Below, piece after piece: positions 25,642-33,959 of a DNA stretch of 64,000 nt (positions are counted from its first letter, which is position 1; every line of letters begins with the position of its first letter). This stretch comes from Methanobacteriota archaeon (GTDB lineage Archaea > Halobacteriota > Methanomicrobia > Methanomicrobiales > Methanoculleaceae): assembly GCA_016841955.1 (NCBI GenBank), contig JAENYE010000002.1:189344-253343 (forward strand). The letters run 5' to 3'. Below the pieces are notes generated by a model. It made no database searches, was not told where the DNA came from, and was given only the letters and a program-made list of their open reading frames with translations. The translations under genes and the position numbers were made by a program.

Positions 25642-26249
25642 GGGCACACGGAACGGGCCGGCGTCGAGCGGAGCCGGCTCCCCGGATCCCTCTTACCGGG
25701 CCGGTGCAACGCACCGGAGGACTCGAACCGCGCTTGAGGGGCCGCGGAACAGAACCTCCACGCATTCAGAACACTTTTCCAGAAACCGGGACCGTTTCGG
25801 ATGCGAACCGGCGGGAGACCTCACGACAACCCGGGGGATGCGGCGGGATTCTCCGGGGTAGCGGCACAGGTCTCCACCGGGAGAAACGATTATATACCCT
25901 GACGCGTATTCTTCACCGTCGGGGGGTGGTGGCGTCAACTGGTATAGATGCAATCTCTGAATCTTCCGGAGTCTCATCGCCATCGAAAAGATTGAGAATT
26001 ATCTGCCCTGTAACCCGCATATTGACGATACTATATTCACAAGAAGGTGTGCTGCAAAACTCCTGCCCGGGTTTGGCCAGCCATCTGTGCCACCTGCCCT
26101 GCATCAGGGGACGCGACGGGGCAACCCGACCCGAAGCGCCCTCCTCCGGAATCCCGCACGAATCTGCCGGGAGGTAGCGGCCGCGAATTCGCGGCCGCCT
26201 GCTGATGTTATTGAGGCTATACACTCTTTTTTGGTGCGCTTCCTGTCCT
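25642..26249. other. Intergenic region, 608 bp
   Basis: Lies between the DEAD-box gene and the stop of treT, which converge. Open frames here (for instance 25704-26177 plus and 25913-26224 minus) have no recognisable protein character. It contains a GC-rich inverted repeat near 25702-25717 (GGTGC-AAC-GCACC), an AT-poor stretch, and a perfect 22-bp palindrome at 26177-26198. No RNA gene was recognised. Confidence 0.5.
26177..26198. repeat. Perfect 22-bp palindrome with NotI-EcoRI-NotI sites
   Basis: Two GCGGCCGC octamers flank a central GAATTC, and all 22 bases are self-complementary. It sits about 50 bp after the treT stop codon. It could be a transcription end or protein site, or a cloning-linker trace in the assembly. 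Confidence 0.9.
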
Positions 26250-27509
26250 TCAGGTATTCTGAACTACGAGCTCCGCATTCAGCATGTCCAGGTAGTCGGA
26301 GAGGAGACGGGTGATCAGGAAGTGCTGCCTGACGTGCTCTTTGCCGGCCCGCCCGAGCCGCCCCCCGAGTTCCGGGTTCTCCAGGACCTGCCGGATCCTC
26401 CAGGCAAACCCGTCCGTATCGGTCGGCTCGAGGAGGAAGCCGGTCTCGCCGTCCTCGATCTGGAGCGATATGCCCCCGACGCGGGATGCGATGACCGGCC
26501 GCCCCTTCCAGAGCCCCTCGGTGACGGTCAGGCCGAACCCCTCACGGAGCGATTTCTGGAGGATGACGCACGAGACCCGCTGCAGTGCGTTGACCAGCAG
26601 GTGATCCTCGGCGGTGATCAGGATGACGTCGCCGGCGTCGATGAACTCCCGCGCCTTCTCCTCGACCCGCCGGTAGATAGCCCAGCCTTCGGGGTCGTCG
26701 GGAGCCATGCTCCCGCAGAGGACCAGCCTGCAGTCGACGTGCTCGCGCACCCGGGCAAAGACGTCGACGACGCCTTCTGGGTCCTTCCACTTGTCGAACC
26801 GCGAGATCTGGGTGATCAGCGGTTTGTCGATCGGCACGCCGTACTTCGCGAGGAGGCCTGCGATCTCGGCATCGGAGAGGTCGCGGTTCTTCTCCGAGAG
26901 CGGGTCGATCGCCGGCCGGCAGATCCACTGCTCCATCGCCATCCCCTTGCGCCTGTACTCCTCGTGCGAGATGACCATCCGGTCGTAGTCCAGGACGAAG
27001 TCCTTGAGGAACTCCCAGAGGTCCGTGTTCGGGTTCGAGAGGTCGACATGGCACCGCCAGACCCAGGGCTGGGTCTTCCGGTAGAACCGGATCAGGGGCA
27101 GGGGCTGCGGATCGTGGATGACCACCAGGTCGTGGTCGATCGTCATCATCCCGGAGAACGACTCGTTCGTCCGGAGGTAGAGGCCCTTCTCCTCGTCCGA
27201 GAACCCGACCGCCTGTCCCTGGAGCGCGTTGTGGAAGTTCTTGGTGATGGTGAAGAAGTCGCCCTCGCCGTTCAAGATGTTCCACTGTGTCCTGATCCCG
27301 ATGTCGTTCATGAGCGGAACCAGCGAGAGTATCATCTCCGCTACGCCGCCGCTCTGGTACGTCGAGTTCACGTGAAGGACCCGCTTCCCCAGAAGCCCCG
27401 CCGCCTTGCGGTAGATCCCGGAGATGACATCGTCGCCGACGATGGGCCGGTGGTCCTCGAGCGTCCGGCCGTTATCGCAGATGCAGGTTATTCCGTCCAT
27501 GTAGGCCAT
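26250..27509 (-). CDS. treT: Trehalose synthase, glycosyltransferring (TreT-like, GT4)
   Basis: 419 residues, close to archaeal TreT. It belongs to glycosyltransferase family 4: VLHVNSTYQSGGVAEMILSL (glycine-rich acceptor loop, about 44-63), HDPQPLPLI, WRCHVDLSNPN, QISRFDKWKDPEGVV, and the C-terminal EX7E region SLREGFGLTVTEGLWKGRPV. Known TreT enzymes join glucose to NDP-glucose to make trehalose, an osmolyte and stress protectant. Start at ATG 27509 has GGGGAGA 7 nt before; the frame continues to 27569 without similarity. An isolated gene, divergent from the FkbM methyltransferase. Confidence 0.87.
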   Translation of the reverse strand: MAYMDGITCICDNGRTLEDHRPIVGDDVISGIYRKAAGLLGKRVLHVNSTYQSGGVAEMILSLVPLMNDIGIRTQWNILNGEGDFFTITKNFHNALQGQAVGFSDEEKGLYLRTNESFSGMMTIDHDLVVIHDPQPLPLIRFYRKTQPWVWRCHVDLSNPNTDLWEFLKDFVLDYDRMVISHEEYRRKGMAMEQWICRPAIDPLSEKNRDLSDAEIAGLLAKYGVPIDKPLITQISRFDKWKDPEGVVDVFARVREHVDCRLVLCGSMAPDDPEGWAIYRRVEEKAREFIDAGDVILITAEDHLLVNALQRVSCVILQKSLREGFGLTVTEGLWKGRPVIASRVGGISLQIEDGETGFLLEPTDTDGFAWRIRQVLENPELGGRLGRAGKEHVRQHFLITRLLSDYLDMLNAELVVQNT

Positions 27510-27570
27510 CGCAAATCTCCCCCTCAGAGACAAGTCTATTGACTTACTACACAGAGCATCTGTACTCACG

Positions 27571-27590
27571 GATTAATAAATATATGCATG
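27571..27590 (-). promoter_or_regulatory. TATA box for treT
   Basis: Minus-strand CATATATTTATTAATC, about 65-75 nt before the ATG at 27509. Confidence 0.5.
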
Positions 27591-27714
27591 TAAAAATAAT
27601 TCATTTAACCCTGGTTCACCCCGATAAAAGAGATTATAGGTGTTTAATATGGATTCGAAGCATGCATTGTCATGACGGACAAGACGAAAAAGATTAATAA
27701 AGTGACAAAATTCT

Positions 27715-27783
27715 GGACTTCCTGGATGGCGCTCCCCCGGGGAGCGCGGGGGCCCCGCTGAGGCGAAGCGCCACCTGAAGTCC
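27715..27783. other. 69-nt structured element: outer stem with two inner hairpins
   Basis: GGACTTC (27715-27721) pairs with GAAGTCC (27777-27783), and TGGCGC (27727-27732) with GCGCCA (27768-27773). Inside lie two perfect hairpins, GCTCCCC-C-GGGGAGC (27731-27745) and GCGGGG-G-CCCCGC (27746-27758). It lies in the 320-bp gap between divergent treT and the FkbM gene; it may be an RNA element, a small non-autonomous repeat, or a DNA cruciform. Confidence 0.7.
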
Positions 27784-27796
27784 GGGGAGAAACGCC

Positions 27797-27805
27797 CATA
27801 TAAAC
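27797..27805 (+). promoter_or_regulatory. TATA box for the FkbM gene
   Basis: CATATAAAC centred about 30 nt before the ATG at 27831, implying a nearly leaderless message. Confidence 0.5.
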
Positions 27806-27830
27806 CGGAATCCTACCATTATGCGGTGCG

Positions 27831-28472
27831 ATGTATCGAAAGCACGCCGGGAAAACCGGCAGCGAACCCGTGTGTACGCCCCTGTTCACCACTTTCGACG
27901 GCGTAACCTTCAGGAGGATGCCGCCGGAGGCCGACGCCGTCTACGTCGTCGGCGAGTACCGCATCGACGACATCCGGCCGGATGACACCGTCCTGGACCT
28001 CGGGGCCAACGTGGGCGCCTTCTGCATCCGTGCTGCCCGGCACTCAAGGCGCGTGCTGGCCGTCGAACCCGTCCTCACCGAAGCCCTGCGAGAGAACATC
28101 GGGAGAAACGGTGCCGGTGTCACGGTGGTCGACGGTGCGCTCGGCGACGGAGGCAGAGAAAGGATCACCTGGGGAGAGAAGACGCTCACCGTGACGACCC
28201 GTACCCTCGGGGAGTTTGCCGCCATGGCCGGAGGATGCGACTTCCTGAAGTGCGACTGCGAGGGAGCGGAGTGGTCGATCCGGCCCGAAGACCTCGACGG
28301 AGTGCGCCGCATCGAGATGGAACTCCATATGCCGCCGATCGGGGGGCCGATGAACAGGGTGCTCCTCGACTACATCGGGGAGCATTACGATTTTGAGATC
28401 GAACGGATACCCGGCTACGACGTGAAGGGCGTGATGGGGGTCCTGCACGCCGTCCGGAAGAACGGCAGGTGA
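27831..28472 (+). CDS. FkbM family SAM-dependent methyltransferase
   Basis: 213 residues. VLDLGANVGAFCIRAAR (about 54-70) is the SAM-binding motif I, VLAVEPVLTEALRENIGRNG the following acidic loop, and DFLKCDCEGAEWSI (about 139-152) is the hallmark of FkbM proteins (usually LKIDCEGAE). They methylate oxygen atoms, often on sugars or lipids. The FkbM name is secure; the substrate is not. No glycosylation genes lie next to it. An FKBP gene follows on the same strand 132 bp later, apparently with its own promoter. Confidence 0.88.
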   Translation: MYRKHAGKTGSEPVCTPLFTTFDGVTFRRMPPEADAVYVVGEYRIDDIRPDDTVLDLGANVGAFCIRAARHSRRVLAVEPVLTEALRENIGRNGAGVTVVDGALGDGGRERITWGEKTLTVTTRTLGEFAAMAGGCDFLKCDCEGAEWSIRPEDLDGVRRIEMELHMPPIGGPMNRVLLDYIGEHYDFEIERIPGYDVKGVMGVLHAVRKNGR

Positions 28473-28562
28473 CGCCCGGGGACTCCCTCCCCCGCCCCCA
28501 GAAAATCCCTGGAATACCGGGAGATTCCGCCAACCACCGGCAACCCGCGCCGGGCCGGCACA

Positions 28563-28572
28563 CATAAATAGG
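28563..28572 (+). promoter_or_regulatory. TATA box for the FKBP gene
   Basis: CATAAATAGG centred about 37 nt before the ATG at 28605; predicted leader 10-15 nt. Confidence 0.45.
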
Positions 28573-28604
28573 AACCCGGGATCACCACCCGCCGGTGAAG
28601 CAGT

Positions 28605-29060
28605 ATGGCACAGGCAAAGGAAGGCGATACCGTCAAGGTGCACTATACCGGAAAACTGGAAGACGGGACGGTCTTTGACACCTCGAGCGATCGAGCCCCC
28701 CTGGAGTTCACCATCGGCGGGGGGCAGATCATCCGGGGGTTCGAACAGGCCGTGGTCGGCATGGAACCGGGCGATACAAAGACCGCCACTATCCCGCCAG
28801 AAGAAGCGTACGGGCCACGCCGTGAGGACATGACGCTTACGGTGGAGCGGGAACAGTTCCCCGAGGAGATCAACCCCGAACCGGGCCAGCAACTCCAGGT
28901 CCAGCAGCCGGACGGCAGGGCGGCCGTCGTTGTCGTCAGCGACGTCTCGGAATCGACCGTGACGCTGGATGCGAACCACCCCCTGGCCGGGCAACCCCTG
29001 ACGTTCGATATACGGCTCGTGGATATCGTCGGCGCTGCACGGGAGCAGGCAACCGGGTAA
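28605..29060 (+). CDS. FKBP-type peptidyl-prolyl cis-trans isomerase (SlyD-like short form)
   Basis: 151 residues. The FKBP fold opens with GDTVKVHYTGKLEDGTVFDTS (8-28) and has PLEFTIGGGQIIRGFEQAVVGMEPGD (about 33-58), matching the active-site loop residues Tyr, Asp, Phe, Ile. The inserted IF domain (YGPRREDMTLTVEREQFPEE on) is the SlyD hallmark, so the enzyme likely also has chaperone activity. It catalyses rotation at proline bonds in folding proteins. There is no His-rich metal-binding tail as in E. coli SlyD. It converges with PolX, 3 bp apart. Confidence 0.93.
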   Translation: MAQAKEGDTVKVHYTGKLEDGTVFDTSSDRAPLEFTIGGGQIIRGFEQAVVGMEPGDTKTATIPPEEAYGPRREDMTLTVEREQFPEEINPEPGQQLQVQQPDGRAAVVVVSDVSESTVTLDANHPLAGQPLTFDIRLVDIVGAAREQATG

Positions 29061-29063
29061 TCT

Positions 29064-30797
29064 CTAAGACCTCAGTAACCTTTTTAACTCCGAAAGAGGG
29101 CGGGTGTTGACGATCGCGTCCGCCGAAAGCCATCCTCGCCGGGCGGTCGCGACGCCGAACTCCATGTACCGGAGGTTCTCCCGATTGTGTGCGTCTGAGG
29201 CGAGCGAGAACCGGACGTTGTGCTCGCGGGCCGAACGAGCGTTGACGTCGGAGAGGTCCAGCCTGCCCGGGAACGCGTTGATCTCCATAAGGACGCCGAG
29301 CGCTGCCGCGGCATCGAAGACCGCGGCGAGATCGATCCGGTACGGCTCACGCGAGAGAAGTATCCGTCCCGTCGGGTGGCCGATGATATCGACGTGCTCG
29401 TTGTGCATCGCCGTGATGACCCGTTCGGTCATCTCCCCCTCGGACAGCTTGAACCCGGAGTGAACGCTCGCCACCACCACGTCGAGATCCTTGAGAGTGC
29501 TGTCCGGGAGGTCCGGCCTCCCGTCCATGCCGATGTTGCACTCGGTGCCGGAGAGAAGGGTGAAGCCGCCGTCAGCCGCCCGGTTGATCCGCTCGATCTC
29601 GCGCACCTGCTCGGCCAGGCGTTCCGGGGTCAGGCCGCGGGCGATATGGAGGGTCTCTGCATGGTCGCAGATGGCGATGTACTCGTAGCCGAGCGCCTGC
29701 GCCGCCTGCCCCATCTCCTCGATGGAATGGGCGCCCTCGCTCCAGCGGGTATGGACGTGGAGGTCACCCCTGATCGACCCGTAGCCGACGAGATCGGGCA
29801 GGTTCCCGGTCCGGGCGGCCTCGATCTCGCCGCGGTCCTCCCGGAGTTCCGGCTCGATCCAGGCGAGACCAAGAGCCCGGTAGACCCCCGCCTCGTCTTT
29901 CCCCGCGACCGCCCTGCCGCTTGCGAGGTCCACGAGCCCGTACTCGTTCAGCCGCCAGTTCCTCGCGATCGCGAGCTTCCTGAGCGCAATGTTGTGCTCC
30001 TTCGACCCTGTGAAGTACTGGAGCGCAGCCCCAAAATGCTCGTCCTCCACCACCCGGAGATCGACCTGGATGCCGGTCGCGAGCACCACCGAGGTCTTCG
30101 TCGTCCCCCGGACGAGGACCCGCTCGACCCCGGGGAGGGTGGAAAAGACCTCCATCACCTCTTCCGGGTGCGTGGAGGTCGCGAGGATGTCCACGTCCCC
30201 GATCGTCTCCTTCCTGCGGCGGATCGAGCCGGCGAGACTCACCTGCCGGACCGAGGCGAGCGAAGAGAGCCGCCGCTCGATATCCCGGGCGACGGGCAGG
30301 ATATACCCGAGGAGACGCCGCTCTTTTGCGGTCCGGCTCACCCGGATGCTCGCGAGAATGTTCTGCTCGGTCTTCTCCCCGAACCCCGGGAGGTCGCGGA
30401 TCCGGCCGGCCAACGCCTTCGCCTCCAGGTCGTCGACGGTCCGGATACCGAGTTCCCGGGAGAGAGCGATCGCCTTCTTCGGCCCGATCCCCTCCAGCCG
30501 GGTCAGGTGCTGCACGCCCTCCGGGAGTTCCTCGCGCAACGAGGCGAGGTACGCGAGGCTGCCGGTCTCGACAATCTCGCGGATCTTTCCGGCGATACCC
30601 CTACCGACCCCGGGGATCTCGTCAAGGTTACCTTCCCTTGCGACATCGGCGATATCCTCCTGCAGGGTCTCGACTGCCTGCGCCGCCCGCCGGTATGCCT
30701 GCGGTTTGAACCGGACACCCTTGATCTCCAGGAGGTCGGCGACCTCGTAGAGGATCGCCGCGACCTCCATGTTGGTCACCCGTGAAAGACTCTCCAT
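29064..30797 (-). CDS. polX: DNA polymerase X family protein with PHP domain (PolX)
   Basis: 577 residues. Residues about 5-165 hold helix-hairpin-helix motifs (IPGVGRGIAGKI, LEGIGPKKAIALS, LPGFGEKTEQNIL). The nucleotidyltransferase core has LAGSIRRRKETIGDVDILAT (189-207; catalytic Asp201 and Asp203) and IQVDLRVV (third Asp246). Residues about 335-577 are a PHP phosphoesterase (GDLHVHTRWSEG, ICDHAE, SVHSGF, GHPTGR, EINAF, SDAHNR). Repair gap filling with 3' exonuclease activity is expected. ATG 30797 follows GGGAGGTG and the ligase stop by 3 bp, so ligase and PolX form a repair operon. A second, inactive PolX lies at 52960. Confidence 0.92.
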   Translation of the reverse strand: MESLSRVTNMEVAAILYEVADLLEIKGVRFKPQAYRRAAQAVETLQEDIADVAREGNLDEIPGVGRGIAGKIREIVETGSLAYLASLREELPEGVQHLTRLEGIGPKKAIALSRELGIRTVDDLEAKALAGRIRDLPGFGEKTEQNILASIRVSRTAKERRLLGYILPVARDIERRLSSLASVRQVSLAGSIRRRKETIGDVDILATSTHPEEVMEVFSTLPGVERVLVRGTTKTSVVLATGIQVDLRVVEDEHFGAALQYFTGSKEHNIALRKLAIARNWRLNEYGLVDLASGRAVAGKDEAGVYRALGLAWIEPELREDRGEIEAARTGNLPDLVGYGSIRGDLHVHTRWSEGAHSIEEMGQAAQALGYEYIAICDHAETLHIARGLTPERLAEQVREIERINRAADGGFTLLSGTECNIGMDGRPDLPDSTLKDLDVVVASVHSGFKLSEGEMTERVITAMHNEHVDIIGHPTGRILLSREPYRIDLAAVFDAAAALGVLMEINAFPGRLDLSDVNARSAREHNVRFSLASDAHNRENLRYMEFGVATARRGWLSADAIVNTRPLSELKRLLRS

Positions 30798-30800
30798 ACG

Positions 30801-32540
30801 TTACACCTCCCGCTGGCGGCGGAAGATGGCCGCGATCTCGGCGGCCGTCGTCGCCTGCTCGGGGCTCTTCTCATCCCGCCACCGCACGAACCTCGGGAAC
30901 CGCAGGGCGAGCCCCCGCCGCCGCTCCGGGTCCCAGTTGCAGGTATGAACGGGGCTCTCGGTGATCTCGAGCCCCAGCACCTCCACCACCCGGGCCGGCG
31001 CGAACCAGAAGTCGGGCGCCGCCTGCGGGTTCACCATCACCCGCGCCGGTTGCCGGTCCTTTCTCGCACCGGCAAGCCGTCGGGGAAGGTCTGAGAGGTC
31101 AACGTCTGAGAACCCCGTTCCCATGCCGCAGACCGTCTGGAAGAGATCCTCCTCGTGGTTATAGGCGGCACAGAGAACCGAACCGTAGGTCCCGGCCCGC
31201 CTCCCCCGACCGGCATTGGCGCCGACGATGACCAGGTCGAGCGTATCGGAAATCCCGGGGGCATAATCTCTCTTCCACTTGATCCACTGCCACTCCCGCG
31301 CCCCCGCGCGGTAAAACGAGTCCTGTGCGCACGACTTGCAGACGACCCCCTCGAGCCCCCGCTCGATGCAGGCGAGGTAGAACTCCGTGATCCCGTCGGT
31401 ATCTCCCGTTACGATGCGGTCTGCGGGAGAGATGCGTTTATCCCGGCCGAGGACCTCCTCAAGTCTCGCCCGCCGGTCGGGGTAACTCCGGCTGAGGTAG
31501 GACTCACCGTTTGCGTAGAGGAGGTCGAAGGCCCGGTAGGTTGCAGGGATCTCGCCGGCGACCTCCCGGACCCGGTACTTCCGGCGCCGCCGCATCAGCG
31601 TCTGGAAGGGCAGGTAGGTGCCGGTCTCGTGGTCGAACGCGACCGCCTCGCCGTCGAGGATCGCCGTATCGGCCATGACACAGTGCCGGACATGGCGGAC
31701 GATATCGGGATACTGGTGCGTGACGTCGGTCAGCCGCCGCGAGAACAGGGTGACATCGTCGCCGTCCTTGTGCGCCTGGATCCGTTCGCCGTCGTACTTC
31801 TCCTCGACGGCGATGACGGGGGAGCCGATCCGCTCGAGGATCTCCGATATCCGGGCGACCCGCTGGGTGAGCATCGGCCTGATGGGCCGGTGCAGGGAAA
31901 CAGAGATCGCCTGCACCCCGGCAAGGCCCTCCTCCCGGAGCGTCCGGGCCACATGGCCGATGTCGGAGGATATGTTGTAGGCATGTTCGAGGGACGGACG
32001 TCCTGCCTTCGACCCCAGGAACGCTTCCGCCAGCGCATCGAGGAGCGTCATATCCCCGACGCCGAGCCGCATCTCCCCGGCGGCGAGGCGCGAGAGGTAG
32101 CGCCGCTCCGGGGGCGTGGCGGCGGCGAGCAGCCGCGCGAGGCCGCTCTTCTTCTCTTCGATCGAACCCGGGCCGGCTGCACGCGCGATCTCCGAAAGCC
32201 CACGGTGAACGTCGGCGACCGAGAGCGGTCCTCCGGCCGGGGTCTCGATCAGCCGGACGGCGACGTCGCCGTAATCGCCGAGTTCCTGTGCCGCCGCCTC
32301 GACAGACGCAGGGTCGGTGCCGGCCGCAAGGGCGATCGCTGCTGCTGTGGTCCGGTCCCCGATGCCCAGGTTCACCTCGCTGTACCCGGGACCGATCTCT
32401 CCCAGCACGAAGTAGCAGACGATCACGATCTCGTCCGGCGACGCCCCGGCGAGCAGCCGGGCGAGAAGCGCGATCATCTCGTTCCGGGACGATGTCGCCT
32501 CGAGCCTCTCAAAACAGGAGGCGAGGGTTGCAAATTTCAC
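30801..32540 (-). CDS. lig: ATP-dependent DNA ligase
   Basis: 579 residues. Three domains: DNA-binding (1-215), adenylation with motif I EEKYDGERIQ (catalytic Lys248), DGEAVAFD and EGVVCK (motifs III and IV), and an OB domain with WIKWKRDY (motif V). It seals nicks in replication and repair using ATP. Start placed at GTG 32540 (MKFATLASCF), preceded by AGGG; the in-frame GTG at 32558 adds six residues without similarity. PolX follows 3 bp downstream. A TATA-like TTCAAATAGG lies upstream on the minus strand. Confidence 0.93.
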   Translation of the reverse strand: MKFATLASCFERLEATSSRNEMIALLARLLAGASPDEIVIVCYFVLGEIGPGYSEVNLGIGDRTTAAAIALAAGTDPASVEAAAQELGDYGDVAVRLIETPAGGPLSVADVHRGLSEIARAAGPGSIEEKKSGLARLLAAATPPERRYLSRLAAGEMRLGVGDMTLLDALAEAFLGSKAGRPSLEHAYNISSDIGHVARTLREEGLAGVQAISVSLHRPIRPMLTQRVARISEILERIGSPVIAVEEKYDGERIQAHKDGDDVTLFSRRLTDVTHQYPDIVRHVRHCVMADTAILDGEAVAFDHETGTYLPFQTLMRRRRKYRVREVAGEIPATYRAFDLLYANGESYLSRSYPDRRARLEEVLGRDKRISPADRIVTGDTDGITEFYLACIERGLEGVVCKSCAQDSFYRAGAREWQWIKWKRDYAPGISDTLDLVIVGANAGRGRRAGTYGSVLCAAYNHEEDLFQTVCGMGTGFSDVDLSDLPRRLAGARKDRQPARVMVNPQAAPDFWFAPARVVEVLGLEITESPVHTCNWDPERRRGLALRFPRFVRWRDEKSPEQATTAAEIAAIFRRQREV

Positions 32541-32636
32541 GATTACCCTGGTTGTCACTGCCGGGGCCTATTTGAACGTTGCGGTATACGCCCCCCCGGG
32601 GGTCGGCTTTATCATCGGCGGCGATGTGGTAGGTGC

Positions 32637-33947
32637 ATGGAACCCCTGATACGGGTCGAGCCTCCGGGCGAGAAGGCCCTCGGGATACTCCGCCGGGACG
32701 CGGGGGTCATCTCCCGATCGATGATGCGGGAGTATCCCCTCGTGCTGCAGAAGGCCAGCGGCGTAAACCTCTGGGATGTCGACGGGAACCGCTACCTCGA
32801 CTTCGCGGCCGGGATCGCCGTGATGAACACAGGATGGAACCACCCGAGAGTCGTCTCCGCCGTCCAGGAGCAGGCGAAGTACCTCTCGCACGGGGCGTTC
32901 CTGGATTTCTGCTCCGAACGCCCCGTACAGTGCGCCGAAGAACTGGTCGGGTTCCTCCCGGAAGGGCTCGACCGGGTCTACTTCTCCAACTCAGGAGCGG
33001 AGAGCGTTGAAGCGGCGATGAAACTCGCCCGGCACCACACCGGGCGGAACTACTTCATATCGTTCCACCGCGGGTTCCACGGGCGGACCTACGGCGCTCT
33101 CAGTCTCACGGCCGGGAAGGTGATCCAGCGCCGTTCCTTCGGGCCGTTCCTGCCGGTGGTCCACGTGCCCTACCCGGACCCCTACCACCCGCCCGGCGGC
33201 GACCCCGGCACCTGCGACGCCGACGTCGTGGCCTACCTGGAGGAGACGGTCTTTCGCTTCGAGGTCGCGCCTGAGGAGGTCGCCGCGATCTTCGTCGAGC
33301 CCGTGCTGGGGGAAGGGGGGTACGTCGTCCCGCCCCCGGGCTTCCTTCCCCGGCTGCGGCGGCTCTGTGACGAGCACGGGATCCTCCTCGTGGCGGACGA
33401 GGTGCAGTCGGGGTGCTTCCGGACGGGGCGGTTCCTCGCCTCCACGCACGCCGGCGTCGTCCCCGATATCGTCTGCCTGGGCAAAGCGATCGGCGGGGGG
33501 TTGCCGTTCGGCGTCACCGTCGCCTCGGACGAGGTCATGGACTGGCCGCCCGGGTCGCACGCGAGCACCTTCGGCGGCAACAACCTTGCCTGTGCCGCAT
33601 CGCTCGCCGTGATGGACCTTCTCCGTGACGAGGGGTTCGGGGACCGGGTGACGGCCAGGGGCGAGTACCTGGCAAAAAGCCTGCGTGAACTGCAGGAGCG
33701 GCATACGGTCGTCGGCGACGTCCGCGGCCTCGGGCTCATGGTCGGGATGGAACTGGTCCGGGACCAATCAACGAAGGAGCCGGCACGGGACGAGCGGGAA
33801 ACAATCCTCCGGCACGCGTTCGAGCGCGGTCTCGTCCTCCTCCCTGCAGGAGAGTCGGTGATCCGGTTCAGCCCTCCCCTGATCATGGATGAGGAGGATA
33901 TCGATACGGGTATTGATATTCTGGACCGGGTTATGGAGGGGTTCTGA
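32637..33947 (+). CDS. Class III aminotransferase (GABA/ornithine aminotransferase-like)
   Basis: 436 residues with GGTAGGT close before the ATG. PLP enzyme: NSGAESVEAAMKLAR (118-132), HRGFHGRTYGALSLT (144-158), VADEVQSGCFRTG (252-264, Asp254 contacts PLP) and LGKAIGGGLP (Lys283 forms the Schiff base). It converts an omega-amino acid such as ornithine or 4-aminobutyrate to its semialdehyde; in some archaea close relatives are amino acid racemases, so the reaction is not settled. The aldehyde dehydrogenase gene begins 12 bp later, suggesting a two-step pathway with the semialdehyde as intermediate. Confidence 0.88.
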   Translation: MEPLIRVEPPGEKALGILRRDAGVISRSMMREYPLVLQKASGVNLWDVDGNRYLDFAAGIAVMNTGWNHPRVVSAVQEQAKYLSHGAFLDFCSERPVQCAEELVGFLPEGLDRVYFSNSGAESVEAAMKLARHHTGRNYFISFHRGFHGRTYGALSLTAGKVIQRRSFGPFLPVVHVPYPDPYHPPGGDPGTCDADVVAYLEETVFRFEVAPEEVAAIFVEPVLGEGGYVVPPPGFLPRLRRLCDEHGILLVADEVQSGCFRTGRFLASTHAGVVPDIVCLGKAIGGGLPFGVTVASDEVMDWPPGSHASTFGGNNLACAASLAVMDLLRDEGFGDRVTARGEYLAKSLRELQERHTVVGDVRGLGLMVGMELVRDQSTKEPARDERETILRHAFERGLVLLPAGESVIRFSPPLIMDEEDIDTGIDILDRVMEGF

Positions 33948-33959
33948 GGGGTTGATGGT

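Noticed and set aside
23923-25647. Long leftward open frame antisense to the DEAD-box helicase, continuous with the UDG-like gene
   Set aside because: It mirrors the codon structure of the helicase (high GC gives open antisense frames) and has no protein character; only the part left of 23922 resembles a family.
25702-25740. tRNA-like arm near a GCACCGGAGGACTCGAACC stretch
   Set aside because: No full cloverleaf could be drawn on either strand.
25704-26177. 157-codon frame in the gap after the helicase gene
   Set aside because: Low complexity, no ribosome site, no family resemblance.
31155-32636. Rightward frame over the ligase running into the aminotransferase
   Set aside because: The part before 32637 is antisense to the ligase; the aminotransferase has its own ATG and ribosome site.
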